Below, piece by piece: positions 1 to 11,825 of a stretch of 64,000 bases of DNA. Under the pieces are notes generated by a model. The model made no database searches and had not been told where the DNA came from. It worked only from the letters and a program-made list of their open reading frames with translations. A program made the translations under genes and the position numbers. Source of the DNA: Warburgia ugandensis (taxonomy: Eukaryota > Streptophyta > Magnoliopsida > Canellales > Canellaceae); NCBI GenBank assembly GCA_035236585.1, contig CP141135.1:9706001-9770000 (forward strand), in the 5' to 3' direction. Within the stretch, counting starts at the first letter, position 1, and each line of letters opens with the position of its first letter.

Positions 1-1827
1 AGTTCGTATAAATAATATTAAGTGTTCAAACTGTGCACATACAATTGTTATACAAAGAGAACATTGTGTTTGTAGAACTCGCTGGTTTTTTATTTTCTTG
101 TTTCTGGAATTTTAGTTTTGCAGGTTGACCAGCAGATGGACAATTAGTTAATGTTAAGATTTTATAGTTGAAACGAATTTGCTTTATGTTCTAGGGGAAA
201 GGATGTGGGAATTCAGGTATTTGTCTGTGGAAAATTTCCTGTGTTTGCATCTAAACTTTATCTTCAACAAATTAATTGGCAGGGAATTATAGAATGAAGG
301 GTTAAAACAATCTAATTGCTTTATTGGGGATCTCTTTGTCAAATTACACTAGACTGTCAATATCATGATTGAATATTGCAGAATAGCTGGATTACTAAGC
401 AAAACTACCTGAATTCCATATTGCCAGTAATGATTATGTCTGGATACGGGTTTTAATGACAGAACTTCACTTGGTTGAACAATTGAAAAGGGAATAAGCC
501 AGATTAGAATCAAGTAATTGGTCCATTCTTGGAAGGTCTTGCTTTTTCACTTTGTTAATATTATGGTTTCTGTAAAACATCCAACTAGTATGTGGAAGAC
601 TTTTTGTTCTGGATGTGTAATGATAGGAAAATTTGTGTTCAATTATTTATGGGGTTTTCTTGCCAATGACATTGTGATCTGAGTTATGATGTTGCAAGGA
701 AAGACATCACTGTAGATGAGTTAAGAGGGGAAGGCTATTATTGATTCTCCCAGGCCATTTTACAGGCTGAATTTAGAAGCTTTTATGGACTTTGTGCATT
801 CTGTTCATTCCTTAGAACATTAGTGGACCCTATCCTAGCTGCCTCAAACCTAGAAGTTTCAGTTTGACATCTTTGTGGCCAAAATATTAAGTTGATTAAG
901 TGGAAGATTGCTCATGTTTCCATATTCTGCTTTTTGGACCCAACAAGATGGTTGACTTTGAAGTACAGTACCTGCCTTGCATGCAGCTTAATGCTGCTGA
1001 AGCCACAAGTATGGCCAATTGCCAATGAGGGCTAGAAGAGTGGTGATGAATGGTGTTAAAGAGTTGTCATTCAGTTATCCATTTTGAATGATTTGTGGTG
1101 AATGTTCATACAAAATATCAGCTGGTCAAAGTACAAGTAGGGCCCACTATTTCCAATTATTCAACCCAGCAATATGCTGGGCAATGCTGTGGATGAACCA
1201 GGAACCAAATTTGGAAGCCATCTAATTGTTCTTGGCATTTGATTCTTGGGCTCCGAAGACTGTCTGTAAAGGGGGGGGGGGGGGGGGGGGGAAGGAATTA
1301 ACAAGCCATCTCATATAAATGGCTTATGATCAACAAAATGCTGGATAACTTTTATATCTCACTCATCCATTTCGATCACCACCTGAATGAATGGTTTGGA
1401 TCATTAAGATAGTGGGTCTCACTTGTACTTTTAGCCCCCTAATATTTTCCAAGTGAAAATATGCCCATCCACCGTGTAGCAGCTTGATTTTAATTGTTTT
1501 AGCTGCCGTGTTAGTGAGTTATTCTGGGCACCAAAAAACATTGTTCTGCCTGAATTTTGCAATCACATAAGTTTCTTCAATTGTGTTACTCTTTATACAA
1601 GAAAAAATATGAGCAGCTCCTGTGACATGCTCTTAGATTTTCTTCCTCTTCAGATCATGTAAGTTCTCACTGTGGAGATGACTATCTTGTTTATGCATCG
1701 AGAAAAAGGAAACATGTGATGTGTTGGACCCCGCATTTGTTTAAGTGGACTCTGATACTATTCTCAAGAAGAATTTGGCTATCTGTACACTTCCAAGCAC
1801 TCATCAGTTCACTATTGACTTGACCAG
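1..1827 (+). other. Non-coding; probably intron 1 of the synaptotagmin gene
   Basis: No convincing coding sequence on either strand. The first recognisable synaptotagmin exon begins at 1828 in the position of exon 2 of plant SYT genes, so this stretch is most simply the 3' part of intron 1. The missing exon 1 would encode the N-terminal membrane anchor (about 37 residues) and should lie left of the window. A run of 21 consecutive G occupies 1271-1291. The stretch 1370-1450 resembles dispersed repeat DNA but I could not place it in a family. Confidence 0.6.
1271..1291 (+). repeat. Poly(G) tract, 21 bases
   Basis: Twenty-one uninterrupted G residues inside otherwise AT-rich intronic DNA. The length may be affected by sequencing or assembly error, as homopolymers often are. 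Confidence 0.9.
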
Positions 1828-4800
1828 GATCCTACAATTCGGCCACTTGTTGAACAAGACACAACGACTCTGGAGCGGATGTTTCCAGAGATACCACTAT
1901 GGGTGAAAAGTCCAGACTTTGATCGAGTATGTTGGCTACTTTTGCTTATGGGATCTTAACTAGTGAAGCATTCTCTTTTTCCATACCTTCCATTTTGATT
2001 ATTTTCTTTTCTGATTGACACTTTTCTCTTTGTTTTGCTTTTTGAAGGTTGATTGGCTCAACAAATTTCTGGAAAATATGTGGCCTTATCTGGATAAGGT
2101 GTGCATGTTTTGGCCTTCTTTCTGCCAATTGTTGAAGCTTATCAGAGTCCTCACATGCCTATCTAGTTTGTCTCAATCTCTATGACTAATTAGTCAATGC
2201 TCCTGTCTTAGGCAATATGCAGGACAGCAAAGGAAATTGCAAAGCCAATTATTGCTGAGCAGATTGTGAAGTACAAAATAGAGTCCGTTGAATTTGAATC
2301 TCTTACATTAGGATCCCTGCCACCAACATTTCAAGGTTAGTTGGTTTACTTCTTAACTTGGTCCTTTTGTACATCTCATTCATGAAATTAACAGTTGTTC
2401 CAACGTGATCAAATGCTTATTATTTATGTTGATCCTTTGCCTTTATCCGACATCAAGTGCATACTCTCTCAGTTTTGAAGTATGAAAAGCTGCAATTCCA
2501 AGTGAGAGGAAACCTCACAATTTTTCTTTCTGGGATCTTGTTCAATATATCAAATCAGACAAACACACTCATCCTCTTTATTAATGTCCACTCAAATGTA
2601 TATTTCTAGAAGGGAACCTTGGCGCAACGTTGAGTTGTTGTCGTGTGACCTAGAGGTCATGGGTTCGAGGCGTCGAAACAGCCTCTTGCAAAAATGCATG
2701 GTAAAACTGCATACTATAGACCCTTTGTGGTCTTCCCCTTCCTTGGACCCTGCATATGTGGGAGCTTTGTGCACTGGGCTGCCCTTTTTGCTCGTATGCA
2801 TATTTCTCATCTGATAACCAAGCATCCAATTTCCTTTTCAGATCTATGCCCCCATATAGACACCAGCCTTTACCTGGCCTTTCCCATATATATACAACAT
2901 AAGTTGTTCACTGATGACTGTCTCTGTTCAGGTAGACAGAATACGAAACGGGTGAAGTTCTACCATTTAGATCTGATCACATTCTGTCACAGTTGACACA
3001 ATTAGCTGATTGGTTTGATTAAATATGCATTTGTTCTCTTCAAAATAAATAATGCATAGAGGGGGGCAGCCCCGGTGCACAAAGCTCCCGCCTATGCGGG
3101 GTCCGGGGAAGGGGCGGACCACAAGGGCCTAAAATAAATAATGCATGTGGAGCTATAAATCAGCATCTATCTAGTATGAAAAAAAAAATGAATTTTTCTA
3201 ACATGCACTGTCATGCTTGTAAAGCGTAAAGTTCATTCTATGGTGAGTATCAACATGTATTTCATGAGTTGTTGCACCCACACTGTTGTTTACTTCTTGT
3301 CAGGATTGAAAGTCTACACGACTGATGAAAAGGAGTTGATAATGGAATTGTCCTTAAAGTGGGCAGGAAATCCAAATGTCCTTGTTGCGGTTAAAGCATT
3401 TGGGCTAAAAGCAACTGTTCAGGTTTATCGACTTGTTACTTTTCTCTCTGTTAAGATGAACTTAGTAGTTAATAGCTATTAGAGTCTTGATAGGGTTCTC
3501 TCTTCTTCAAAAAGGGGGACTGTTAGAATTCGGTTCTCCCTTCCTTTTGAATGAGAAGTTTCTGTTCTTTATTGGAACTAGAATTTGAATTGCTCATTTG
3601 TAGAGAATTTCAGGTGGTGGATCTGCAAATCTTTGCTTTACCTCGCATTACCCTGAAGCCACTGGTGCCAAGTTTTCCTTGCTTTGCAACAATATTTGTT
3701 TCTCTCATGGAGAAGGTGGGTGAATATCAAGAAACCAATTAATTTTCCTTCTTTTCCAATGTTTCTGTCTCATTCCTGCATGATCCTAAATGAAAAAAGA
3801 AGTTCTTCTTTGGTTTCACAGCCTCAGGTCGACTTTGGACTAAAACTTTTGGGAGCAGATATTATGTCAATTCCTGGTCTATACAGAATTGTTCAGGCAT
3901 GTAACAATCTCTTTGCAGGACATCTGTTTTGCTTTTTGGAGTATCTTTTAGCCTTGTAACTTTTCTGATTATGTATGGAAGCCAATTGGTTTGATCTCAA
4001 TTAGAAGTTGTTTATTTACCTGTTTCACAATCTTTTGCTTGTATTTTAGTTTTTCTGATATATTTGTCTTCTCAGCGCGGAATTCATGATGAGGGATCCA
4101 CAGTTAGTGTGGTTGTTGCATGCTTCTTTTATTCTAACACAACGTCCATTCTAGATACTTCAGCCAACTTCCTAGTTTTCATTAACATGTTGTGCTACTG
4201 AGATTTCCAATGCCCCAAGGCAGGAAATTTTTTTGCTTGGTCAGTGACCTCATGACTGATAGTAAACATGTTAGTGGATTGCGCACAGTGAAAATGCTGG
4301 TTGATAGTTCTCTTAATTCTAGGACAGCAGGTTGAGTTTTGTAACTGACTGCAGGTGTGATTCATTCCTTATACAAAAGGCTCACTAATTAAAATGATCA
4401 ACACATATATTAAGTCAAACACCTTTGATGGTTTCTTCCGGGCTTTCTTCTCATTATTGTGGAAACATTTTTTAAGAATTAAATAAATTTAGACCAACCT
4501 CGTTATAACGATTTCGAAGATTGCCATGTCAAAATATTTAATATGCCCTCATGTTTAACACTTAATATGCAGGCTTAGGATAAGGGGCTTGGTGGAATGG
4601 TTGAGTTGTTGCCCTGTGACCTGGAGGTTATGGGTTCGAGGCATGGAAACAGCCTCTTGTAATGCAAGGTAAGGCTGTGTACCATAGACCCTTTATGGTC
4701 CCCGTATACACGGTAGCTTCATGCACCGGGCTGCCCTTTATGCCGGCTTTGGATATCTTCCAGAAGAATTAAGAAATGGTTACAATGCAGTCCCAAACAT

Positions 4801-5423
4801 TGTCCTTTCTTGTACTAAATGAGATTCATTTTATGCTGCAAGAAAGCCTAGATCTTTGGTTCTTTTCCTGTTTACGTAGTCCATCACATTTACCTTGCGA
4901 AATAAGAATGGAACAAATAGTTCCCAATAGAATCAGCACTCTAAGAATTAATTGTCAATAACTAAGAATTAAAAACACATCATGCCCCCTTACCTCTAAA
5001 GGCATTTCCTTAACTTCTGTCTATCATTTCTAATCCTTTTTCTTTCTACTACTTCATGACATTCTTTTCATGCTCTGACACCTAGGAACTTAGATCTTTG
5101 GCTTTTCCCTGCTTATTGTTACACAGTCCACTGCATTTACCTTGTAAAAACGTGAGCCAAATAAATAGTTCCTGCTGGAAGCGGCATTCCCATCATTAGT
5201 TGTAAATTATGAAGAAAAAGATCATGTTTCTTTTTTAAATCTCCAGATCCTCTTCCTTAATTTCTACATACACTGGTGAGCTCATCCATGGGGATTAACA
5301 TTTTATTCATAAGGGAAATGGAAAATGTTAAGGAGAAAGCCACTTTACCACCTTGAGGAAGTGCAAGCAAATTTCTGCCATGTGTACATTTTGAAGTTCA
5401 TGCTCACTTGACCGGTTTCTGGT

Positions 5424-5494
<71 letters not shown>

Positions 5495-8400
5495 CTGCTT
5501 TGAATGTTTGAAGGTCTGCTGGAATGGCATAAAGGGACCTTTACAGGCCCAAATGAAAAAAATGCCAAGTCTAATCAAGACTCTGGAATTTGTTGCTCAT
5601 CAAATGGTGAACCTTAAATCCCTGCGCCTATGCGAATGGATAGCCCTTCTGCAAGCTAGATCTAACAAAATTAATTGTCTATCTTTCACCGTCAGAAGCC
5701 TAAATGAGGCTTGATCAAAGTGCTAAAATAGTCTGGTCAAGGTAAAATCCGCAGCAATTGGAAGTACTTGGTTTCACCTCTTGGATTACCTTGTATCAAG
5801 TTCCGTATACAAAAACTCTGACAAGTCCAATATCATCCTTACTTGGTTGGTAACATTGAGGTTCTTGACCAGCATGTCATAAATGTTTTGGATGGGAACA
5901 AAAGACAAAATAAGTAAATGTTTGAGGAATGGCATACTGGGTATCCCACTTCCTTGATTCTAATAATCAATTTGATTGCCAGCATGATTGTCATCTATGT
6001 GTACTTCTTTCTCTTTGTCAAGCTCTATTCATAACTGATCAGGTTCTTCGCCATCAATACTTATCAAGTGCGATTTGTTGTTGAGTTATGCTGTCTCTGT
6101 CCTCACCTCTATGTGGTTCAATAATTTACTTTGTAGAAAAGGATGGTATGAGGACACCATGTATCTCATGGCCACATGAATACTCATTTTTGTTGATTAT
6201 TTTTGTGTTGGTTTTCCTGTTTTCTTTTCTTGCCATGTTAATGCGGTGTCTATACATCTTCTTTTTCATTTTTCTCCAGGAGATTATCAAAGATCAAGTT
6301 GCTAAAATGTATCTGTGGCCCAGAACACTAGTGGTACCAATCTTGGATCCAAGCAAGTAAGTTCTTGCATTTCACTTCTATCAAAAGTATTAGTTTCTGT
6401 ATTGAATTGGCACTTGTTAGAGATCTAAGAATATTCAATGCATTTTCAGAGCCCTTAGGAGACCAGTTGGAATTCTCCATGTTAAAGTTGTCAGAGCAAC
6501 TAAGCTTAGAAAGAAAGATTTACTGGGAAAATCAGATCCTTATGTGAAGCTAAAGCTTACAGAGGACAAGCTTCCATCAAAGAAGACAAAAGTGAAGCAC
6601 AGTAACCTGAACCCCGAGTGGAATGAGGAATTTAATCTGGTTGTTAAAGACCCGGAATCTCAAGCTTTGGAACTTACCGTTTATGACTGGGAGCAGGTGT
6701 GACATCTTGTTCTTTTCATTTATTCAAGTTTTCACCATCTTCTTGTGGACATTTCTTCCAAGCTTTAATCCTCCTTTCTGGTCCAAATAAGTTATTTTTT
6801 TTCTCTCTAGGTTGGACGACATGACAAGATGGGTATGAATGTAATTCCTTTGAAAGATCTTACCCCAGAGGAGCCAAAGACATTGACCCTTGAACTGCTT
6901 AAAAATATGGATCCTAATGATAATCAAAATGAGAAGTCACGTGGCCAGATTGTTTTGGAAGTCACGTATAAGCCTTTTAAGGAGGAGGAGCTAGGAAAAG
7001 AATTCAATGAAGACACGAATGCAGTAGAGAAGGCTCCTGAAAATACTCCTGCTGGTGGTGGTTTGCTTGTAGTTATAGTTCATGAAGCTCAAGATGTTGA
7101 GGGAAAGCACCACACAAATCCATATGTAAGGGTCATCTTCAGAGGGGAGGAAAGGAAAACCAAGGTATCACCAATTTTTATTAGGGTACTGGCCCTGATT
7201 TCTGTGTACAAATTATAAATCGGTGCATTCTTTGCTTCTTCTATCATGTCTGTATCTTTTACCCGAATGTATATCATGTATTTGCCTCAAGATCATGAAT
7301 TGTGTTGATGCAGCATGTAAAGAAAAACAGAGATCCAAGATGGGAAGAGGAGTTCCAATTTACGTTAGAAGAACCACCCATTAATGATAGGATGCATATA
7401 GAAGTCATCAGTCGTCCTCCAAGTATTGGTATTCACTCGAAGGTACAAATTTTAGAAACTTATCTTCTTTTGTGTTAAAACTGTTTTGGCTTGCAAAAGT
7501 ATTTTCTTTTGCATTATTTATTTGCTTAGGTTTCATAATTTTGACTAACAGTACGTATCATGAGGAAAATAACTGGAAGATATATACTAAACTAGAGTGG
7601 TGGGGCACAATTTCTGTTTCAATTCCTGAGGGTTCTCATGAATATTGATGCTTTCTTGGAGAGTATTGATAACGCGTCTTCGGTCGTTGCAAAGCAGTGA
7701 GTTCAGACATGTTATGTATGTATGTAATTTTTTCCAGGAGGATTGTAGGAAAATATATTATAATTGTTTCTGGAAAGATGAAAGGATGGATCAGGGATGG
7801 GGTGGTGTGTCTGTGGTGTTTGATCTATTGTTCTGGTATTTGAAACTTTTCTTTGGTAGCTGAAGCACATCAAGCTCACCATTATGTTCAAGCTGCTATT
7901 TTCTTGTGTAGAAGCTGAGTGTGGATTAATATCGTTCTGATCTCTTAGCTTAGACTTGAGAGTTTGTCTGTGACAGATACAATGTGTCCTTATGGTGGGT
8001 TTGACCCATCAAAATCAAAGATTTTCCTTCAGCAGCTGCACATGTAGGATTATTGTGTTCAATCCAGTACCTTTGGTGTGTGATAGGCAAAGTCTAGACG
8101 CATTTAGGTTGGTATTGGACTTTTGGCACTCAGGATTGGATGATTCAGATTACTCTAATATCATCGCACAAGTAAATATGTGCACAATTCTTATGGACCC
8201 CATAAGTAGCTTTTTTCCTTTTTAACTTATTTGTTACATGTTCTTTTTGGTCATATGGTGATTATACGAGGGAGTGTATGACTGCATAGTTTTTTTCTGC
8301 CTGATTTACTGTATCAGTCATCTACGTGGAGGCTCTCCATAAATATATGCACTCTTATTATAAATGGATAGTTTCTGCATCCCTTTGGGCACGATAGAGA

Positions 8401-8615
8401 CATTCTTAAATTATATTAGCGTCATTATTATTTCCATAGTGTTTGATATTTCAATTCATTGTCCTCATACCATTTTTCCATTTGATCAGGAAACACTTGG
8501 TTATATTGATATCAGCCTAGCAGATGTGGTCCACAACAATAGGATTAATGAGAAATACCATCTCATTGACTCTAAAAATGGAAGGCTTCAGATTGAGTTG
8601 CAGTGGAGAACATGA
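1828..8615 (+). CDS. SYT1-like: Plant synaptotagmin (SMP domain + two C2 domains), exons 2-12
   Basis: Endoplasmic reticulum-anchored tether of the extended-synaptotagmin type, acting at ER-plasma membrane contact sites. Exons: 1828-1926, 2048-2098, 2212-2335, 3304-3422, 3614-3715, 3822-3896, 6280-6356, 6450-6696, 6811-7164, 7314-7442, 8490-8615. Phases join without a stop to give 500 codons; with the missing ~37-residue anchor exon this fits the usual ~540 residues. The SMP lipid-transfer domain spans roughly residues 15-190 (LPPTFQG, LKWAGNP, VDLQIFALPRITLKPLVPSF read in frame). C2A follows, with acidic loops KKDLLGKSDPYV and VYDWEQVG, then a ~50-residue linker and C2B. In C2B loop 1 the usual aspartates are replaced (GKHHTNPYV), suggesting calcium-independent binding. 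Intron 7 (3897-6279) uses a GC donor. Au SINEs sit in introns 4 and 7. Family assignment is very secure; which SYT paralogue is less so. Confidence 0.93.
2608..2795 (+). mobile_element. Au-type SINE, full length
   Basis: About 188 bp with a tRNA-like head (CCTTGGCGCAACG; B-box-like GGTCATGGGTTCGAGGC), the Au core CAGCCTCTTGCAAAAATGCA, the CATAGACCC-like block and a 3' end GCACTGGGCTGCCCTTTTTG. It is flanked by near-perfect 12-bp target duplications (2596-2607 and 2796-2807, one mismatch). It lies in intron 4 of the synaptotagmin gene. Confidence 0.85.
3058..3130 (-). mobile_element. 5'-truncated Au-type SINE with perfect target duplication
   Basis: Seventy-three bp match only the 3' third of the Au SINE in reverse orientation (GGGCAGCCCCGGTGCAC, then the CCGGGGAAGGGGCGGACC block). 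A perfect 16-bp duplication, AAAATAAATAATGCAT, flanks it at 3042-3057 and 3131-3146. The insertion was therefore truncated at birth and not eroded later. High GC and close match to the family suggest it is young. Confidence 0.88.
4583..4744 (+). mobile_element. Au-type SINE
   Basis: Head GGGGCTTGGTGGAATGG, B-box-like GGTTATGGGTTCGAGGC, core CAGCCTCTTG and 3' end GCACCGGGCTGCCCTTT. Target duplication GGCTTAGGATA / GGCTTTGGATA at 4572-4582 and 4745-4755, 10 of 11 matching. Lies in intron 7 of the synaptotagmin gene. Confidence 0.82.
4830..5210 (+). repeat. Diverged tandem duplication, about 245-bp offset
   Basis: The block around 4847-4935 (TAGATCTTTGGTTCTTTTCC, then CACATTTACCTTGCGA and AATAGTTCC) recurs in the same order at about 5092-5175 (TAGATCTTTGGCTTTTCCC, GCATTTACCTTGTAA, AATAGTTCC). 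The copies differ at many positions, so the duplication is old. Intronic. Confidence 0.6.
5426..5492 (+). repeat. (TC)n microsatellite, about 33 units
   Basis: Uninterrupted TC dinucleotide run inside intron 7 of the synaptotagmin gene. On the minus strand it reads as an Arg-Glu repeat, which is an artefact. Confidence 0.95.
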
Positions 8616-9440
8616 AGCGTGCAGTATCACTTGCTTGAAGCTTATGTTAGTTGTCTGGGCAGTGAATTTTAGCGTTTACTGCACCTACAAACTCAACTGG
8701 CTGGCTATAGAGAAATTTCATCGCCTGTTTTTCTGCTTTTTACTTCAAATTGGTTGTTGTCCATGGTATAATAATTGGAAATTGACTCCCTGTAAATACA
8801 CGTTTGTCTTTCATTAATGTAACAATCTTCATGTACTTACCAGAATACCTTTAGTTATTTGGTTAGGCATGCCTGCGTGCTATGTTGCTTTTCAGTTCAG
8901 TTTGATCTTTTCGGCTCGAATCTTCTGAACTGTAGGGGATCCAGGTTTGTGTTCCACAAATTCTGATCCTCATCTCTGATTAAGAGGTTCCTGCATTTGC
9001 CTTGTGAAATCTACTTTCCATCCTTTTGATAGTTAAACTACAATTTATGCTAGAATTACCACAGATCTGTTGAGTGGGTAGGTTTCTGCAGAAAAATGAT
9101 TTCTCCAATCCTTCTTCTATTAGCTGCATGTTCATCCGTCCTGTTGGGTCTCTGTTTTTCTGTCAAAGAGATCCAAGATAGTACAGAGATGATCCTGTTA
9201 CAGGAAATATGTTGAGCGGTTGGTTTTAGCTGGATCATTCATGCGGCTGACCTTACCGGAATAAAAGTTACATGATCGAGAATCCTAGCGTGGGACTGGG
9301 ACCTTGGCCCATGAATGCTGGATCTGATTACCACAAGTGCAATCTCGTTCTATTCTTTTTTGGCAGATGCTTTCTTGTGCAACAAACTTGTCTCAAAGGA
9401 GTATTAATCCTCGAAAAGAAGGAAGTAGTCATGGCATTTA
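8616..9440 (+). other. 3' UTR and flank of the synaptotagmin gene
   Basis: Starts right after the synaptotagmin stop codon. The T-rich section to about 8830 is a plausible 3' UTR. Beyond that I see no gene, RNA or repeat I can name. Confidence 0.5.
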
Positions 9441-9743
9441 GTGGAGAATAAGCTGAAAAAGAAACCCCCTCTTGCTCTTGTACCATTGAAGAAAACTGAT
9501 ATCACAGGCTATGGTTCTGTTTCTTTATGCAATTCAAAATCATCTTTCACTTTGTCAAATATCACAACGGTGGAACAGAGGAGAAACCATGAGCTAAAGC
9601 GTTCAACTCTGGTGGCAGAGGGTGCTTTTCCTGCTGCAGATCATGGCTCGATGTCACTGGCGGGTGTGTTTAGTCTACAGATTTCTGAGTATTTCCAGCG
9701 TGGATCCCAAGATCGTTCAAAACAGTTACTGGAGGAAGAATAA
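9441..9743 (+). other. Open frame of about 100 codons, unrecognised, probably not a gene
   Basis: An open frame rich in Ser, Lys and Glu with no family motif I recognise. Its C-terminal half lies in the first unit of a 191-bp tandem duplication, and its stop is in the same unit. There is no adjoining exon or clear splice partner. It might be a decayed gene fragment. Confidence 0.2.
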
Positions 9744-9969
9744 TATGGACATTACTATAGAACCATAGACCTTGTGGTCATGAGCTAAAGCGTTCAACTC
9801 TGGTGGCAGAGGGTGCTTTTCCTGCTGCAGATCATGGCTCGATGTCACTGGCGGGTGTGTTTAGTCTACAGATTTCTGAGTATTTCCAGTGTGGATCCCA
9901 AGATCGTTCAAAACAGTTACTGGAGGAAGAATAATATGGACATTACTATAGAACCATAGACCTTGTGGT
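9588..9969 (+). repeat. Recent 191-bp tandem duplication
   Basis: Unit 1 is 9588-9778 and unit 2 is 9779-9969, both starting CATGAGCTAAAGCG. I saw one difference by eye (CAGCGTGGATCCC versus CAGTGTGGATCCC). Each unit ends with the start of an Au SINE 3' half (ACCATAGACCTTGTGGT), and only after unit 2 does the SINE continue, so the duplication happened after that SINE fragment was present. Confidence 0.9.
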
Positions 9970-10033
9970 CTGCCCCTTTCCCTAACTCTGCATATGCGGG
10001 AGCTTCATGCAACTGGCTGTCCTTTTTTTTAAC
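9952..10033 (+). mobile_element. Au-type SINE, 3' half only
   Basis: Contains the ACCATAGACCTTGTGGTC, CATATGCGGGAGCTTCATGC and CTGTCCTTTTTTTT blocks of the family; the tRNA-like head is missing. A truncated piece also lies at 9761-9778 because of the tandem duplication. I found no clear target duplication. Confidence 0.75.
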
Positions 10034-10035
10034 AT

Positions 10036-11099
10036 AAAATGAAAAGAAAACACGATTCAAATCGTTCATCTTGCTGGGTCTGTAAGACATGGGCAATGCC
10101 CAAAACTCAGTGATTGGATGATCTTAGCCCCTCGATTTTTTGGGTCTAAAGATCTAACTCCCTTTGTGATCGACATGGTAGTGTATTTCAGGAAAATTGA
10201 AATACCTCTGACTTCTGGGTTTCAGATGAATGGTCAATTGTGTGTTCATCGCCAAAATCTTCGCAAAGTTAAAGGCTCAGAACAATCCAAACTTGGAGGA
10301 TCTTCATCTATTGACTGATCCACACCGCCCCAGAAGTCGAATGAGTTGGATTGTCCAAAGGGTGGGGGCCGGTTGTACTCGCCCACTTGTGTTTGCAAGA
10401 CAAACTGTGAGAATTCTAAGGGCACAATGTTTTGTCAAATTGGGATGGGCCTAAGGTCACCTCCACTCATGTGGATGTCAATTTATTGGGCTCAATGAAC
10501 CCCATCAGGCTGCCAAGTGCCCTCATTCTTGGGCTATACATCGTTGCTGTTAGATTGTGATTCGCCCAGTAACGATGATGGAATTGAATTCAATGATGAC
10601 TTTCACAGTTTCCATTTCATTGGCTGTCCCCTGGAAATGAACTCACGCAACCATATCAGATTCCACCTGTCATTAACTCTACTTGGAATCTGAAATCTTG
10701 TTATGGCAGCTCTGAAATTTGTGTTGGGCCGTCAGTCAAGGTGGGATTCAATTCTATGGTAGATTCTACTGTTTCATCCTCTCCAGGAGTGTCCTCTTAA
10801 ATGCACGTGCAGGTGAAAATGCACCATGATTCATTCCACTAGCCATGGGTAGCACCCCGAATCAGAGGCCTTAGTTTGTCTTTCCGGGATGGATTTTGAC
10901 TGGGGTCCATGGTGAATTCCGTCATCGGAGTCAAGATGGAATTGAATCCAATGGTGGATTTGACAGTTTTCAACCTGAAATCCAAAATCATTGTGAAGTG
11001 GCCCATCCATGGCGGATTTTCAATGGGACCAGTTAAGATGGAATTGAATTCTACAGGAAGTTCCATCTGGACAAAATGGCCTATGAGGAAAAGACCAAA
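10036..11099. other. Intergenic, with a short recurring motif
   Basis: No gene recognised. A roughly 40-bp motif built on ATGGAATTGAATCCAATGG followed by a GATTT-ACAGTTT block recurs in diverged form near 10567, 10742, 10937 and 11036. This may be a degenerate minisatellite or part of an unknown element. The remainder shows nothing I can name. Confidence 0.4.
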
Positions 11100-11235
11100 A
11101 ACTACCCATACTTCCTTTCAATATTTCTTCGCGCCTTGTTTCACCAATAACCTAACCCAATCACTTCATTTTAGCCCGCGAACTGCGGTTTCTTCTCCTT
11201 CACTGAGAAGGAACCTTCAACGTCCACCAAGCAAG
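11100..11235 (+). other. Candidate 5' UTR exon of RAD17
   Basis: A pyrimidine-rich, GC-richer stretch ends in a good donor (GCAAG|GTAAGC at 11235/11236). A matching acceptor (CATACAG|GATG) lies at 11743/11744, about 80 bp before the RAD17 start codon. Inferred from splice signals only. Confidence 0.4.
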
Positions 11236-11825
11236 GTAAGCTTATATAGATGCATCCTAAACTGTTACAGCCAACCGATCTCTTCATTCACTTTCCCTAC
11301 ATCTCTTCTCTTGCGATTCTGTTTAGCGGAATGCGGACCCTCCTCTTTTGAGTTTTTTGAAATTCTAGCCATTCATTGTGGTTTTTTATTGGATTCATCC
11401 TTACTTGATTATAATCTGTTATTCCAATAGCGGTTAGGATATCTTTCGTGTATTTGCATTTGATCCTAGTTTCAGCCAGACTTTCCATCCTATCCATCTA
11501 CCTCATGAAAATTGAAACGGAAATTGTCTTTTATTTTTTATTTTTTTTACCCTCTTTCTGTTTGTCTTCTTCATGTTTATGTTTAGTTTTGAAGTAAAAC
11601 TTGGATTTTGAACTATTTTAGGATCTTAATTAAAAATACAACCGACTTTAGGATATGGTATAATGGCTGTAATGGGCATGTTGGTAGTAAGTTTTATTGA
11701 TAAACTCACTGAATTCCTGGATTCTTCTAATAAATGCATACAGGATGTGGAATGCCATGTTGGTTTTGGTGAATAAGTGGATGGAGTATATTCACAAAAA
11801 ATAATTAGGGCTTCCTTGTGGGCCG

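Noticed and set aside
5345..5578. Minus-strand open frame with a long Arg-Glu repeat
   Set aside because: It is the translation of the (TC)n microsatellite at 5426-5492; no coding support beyond that.
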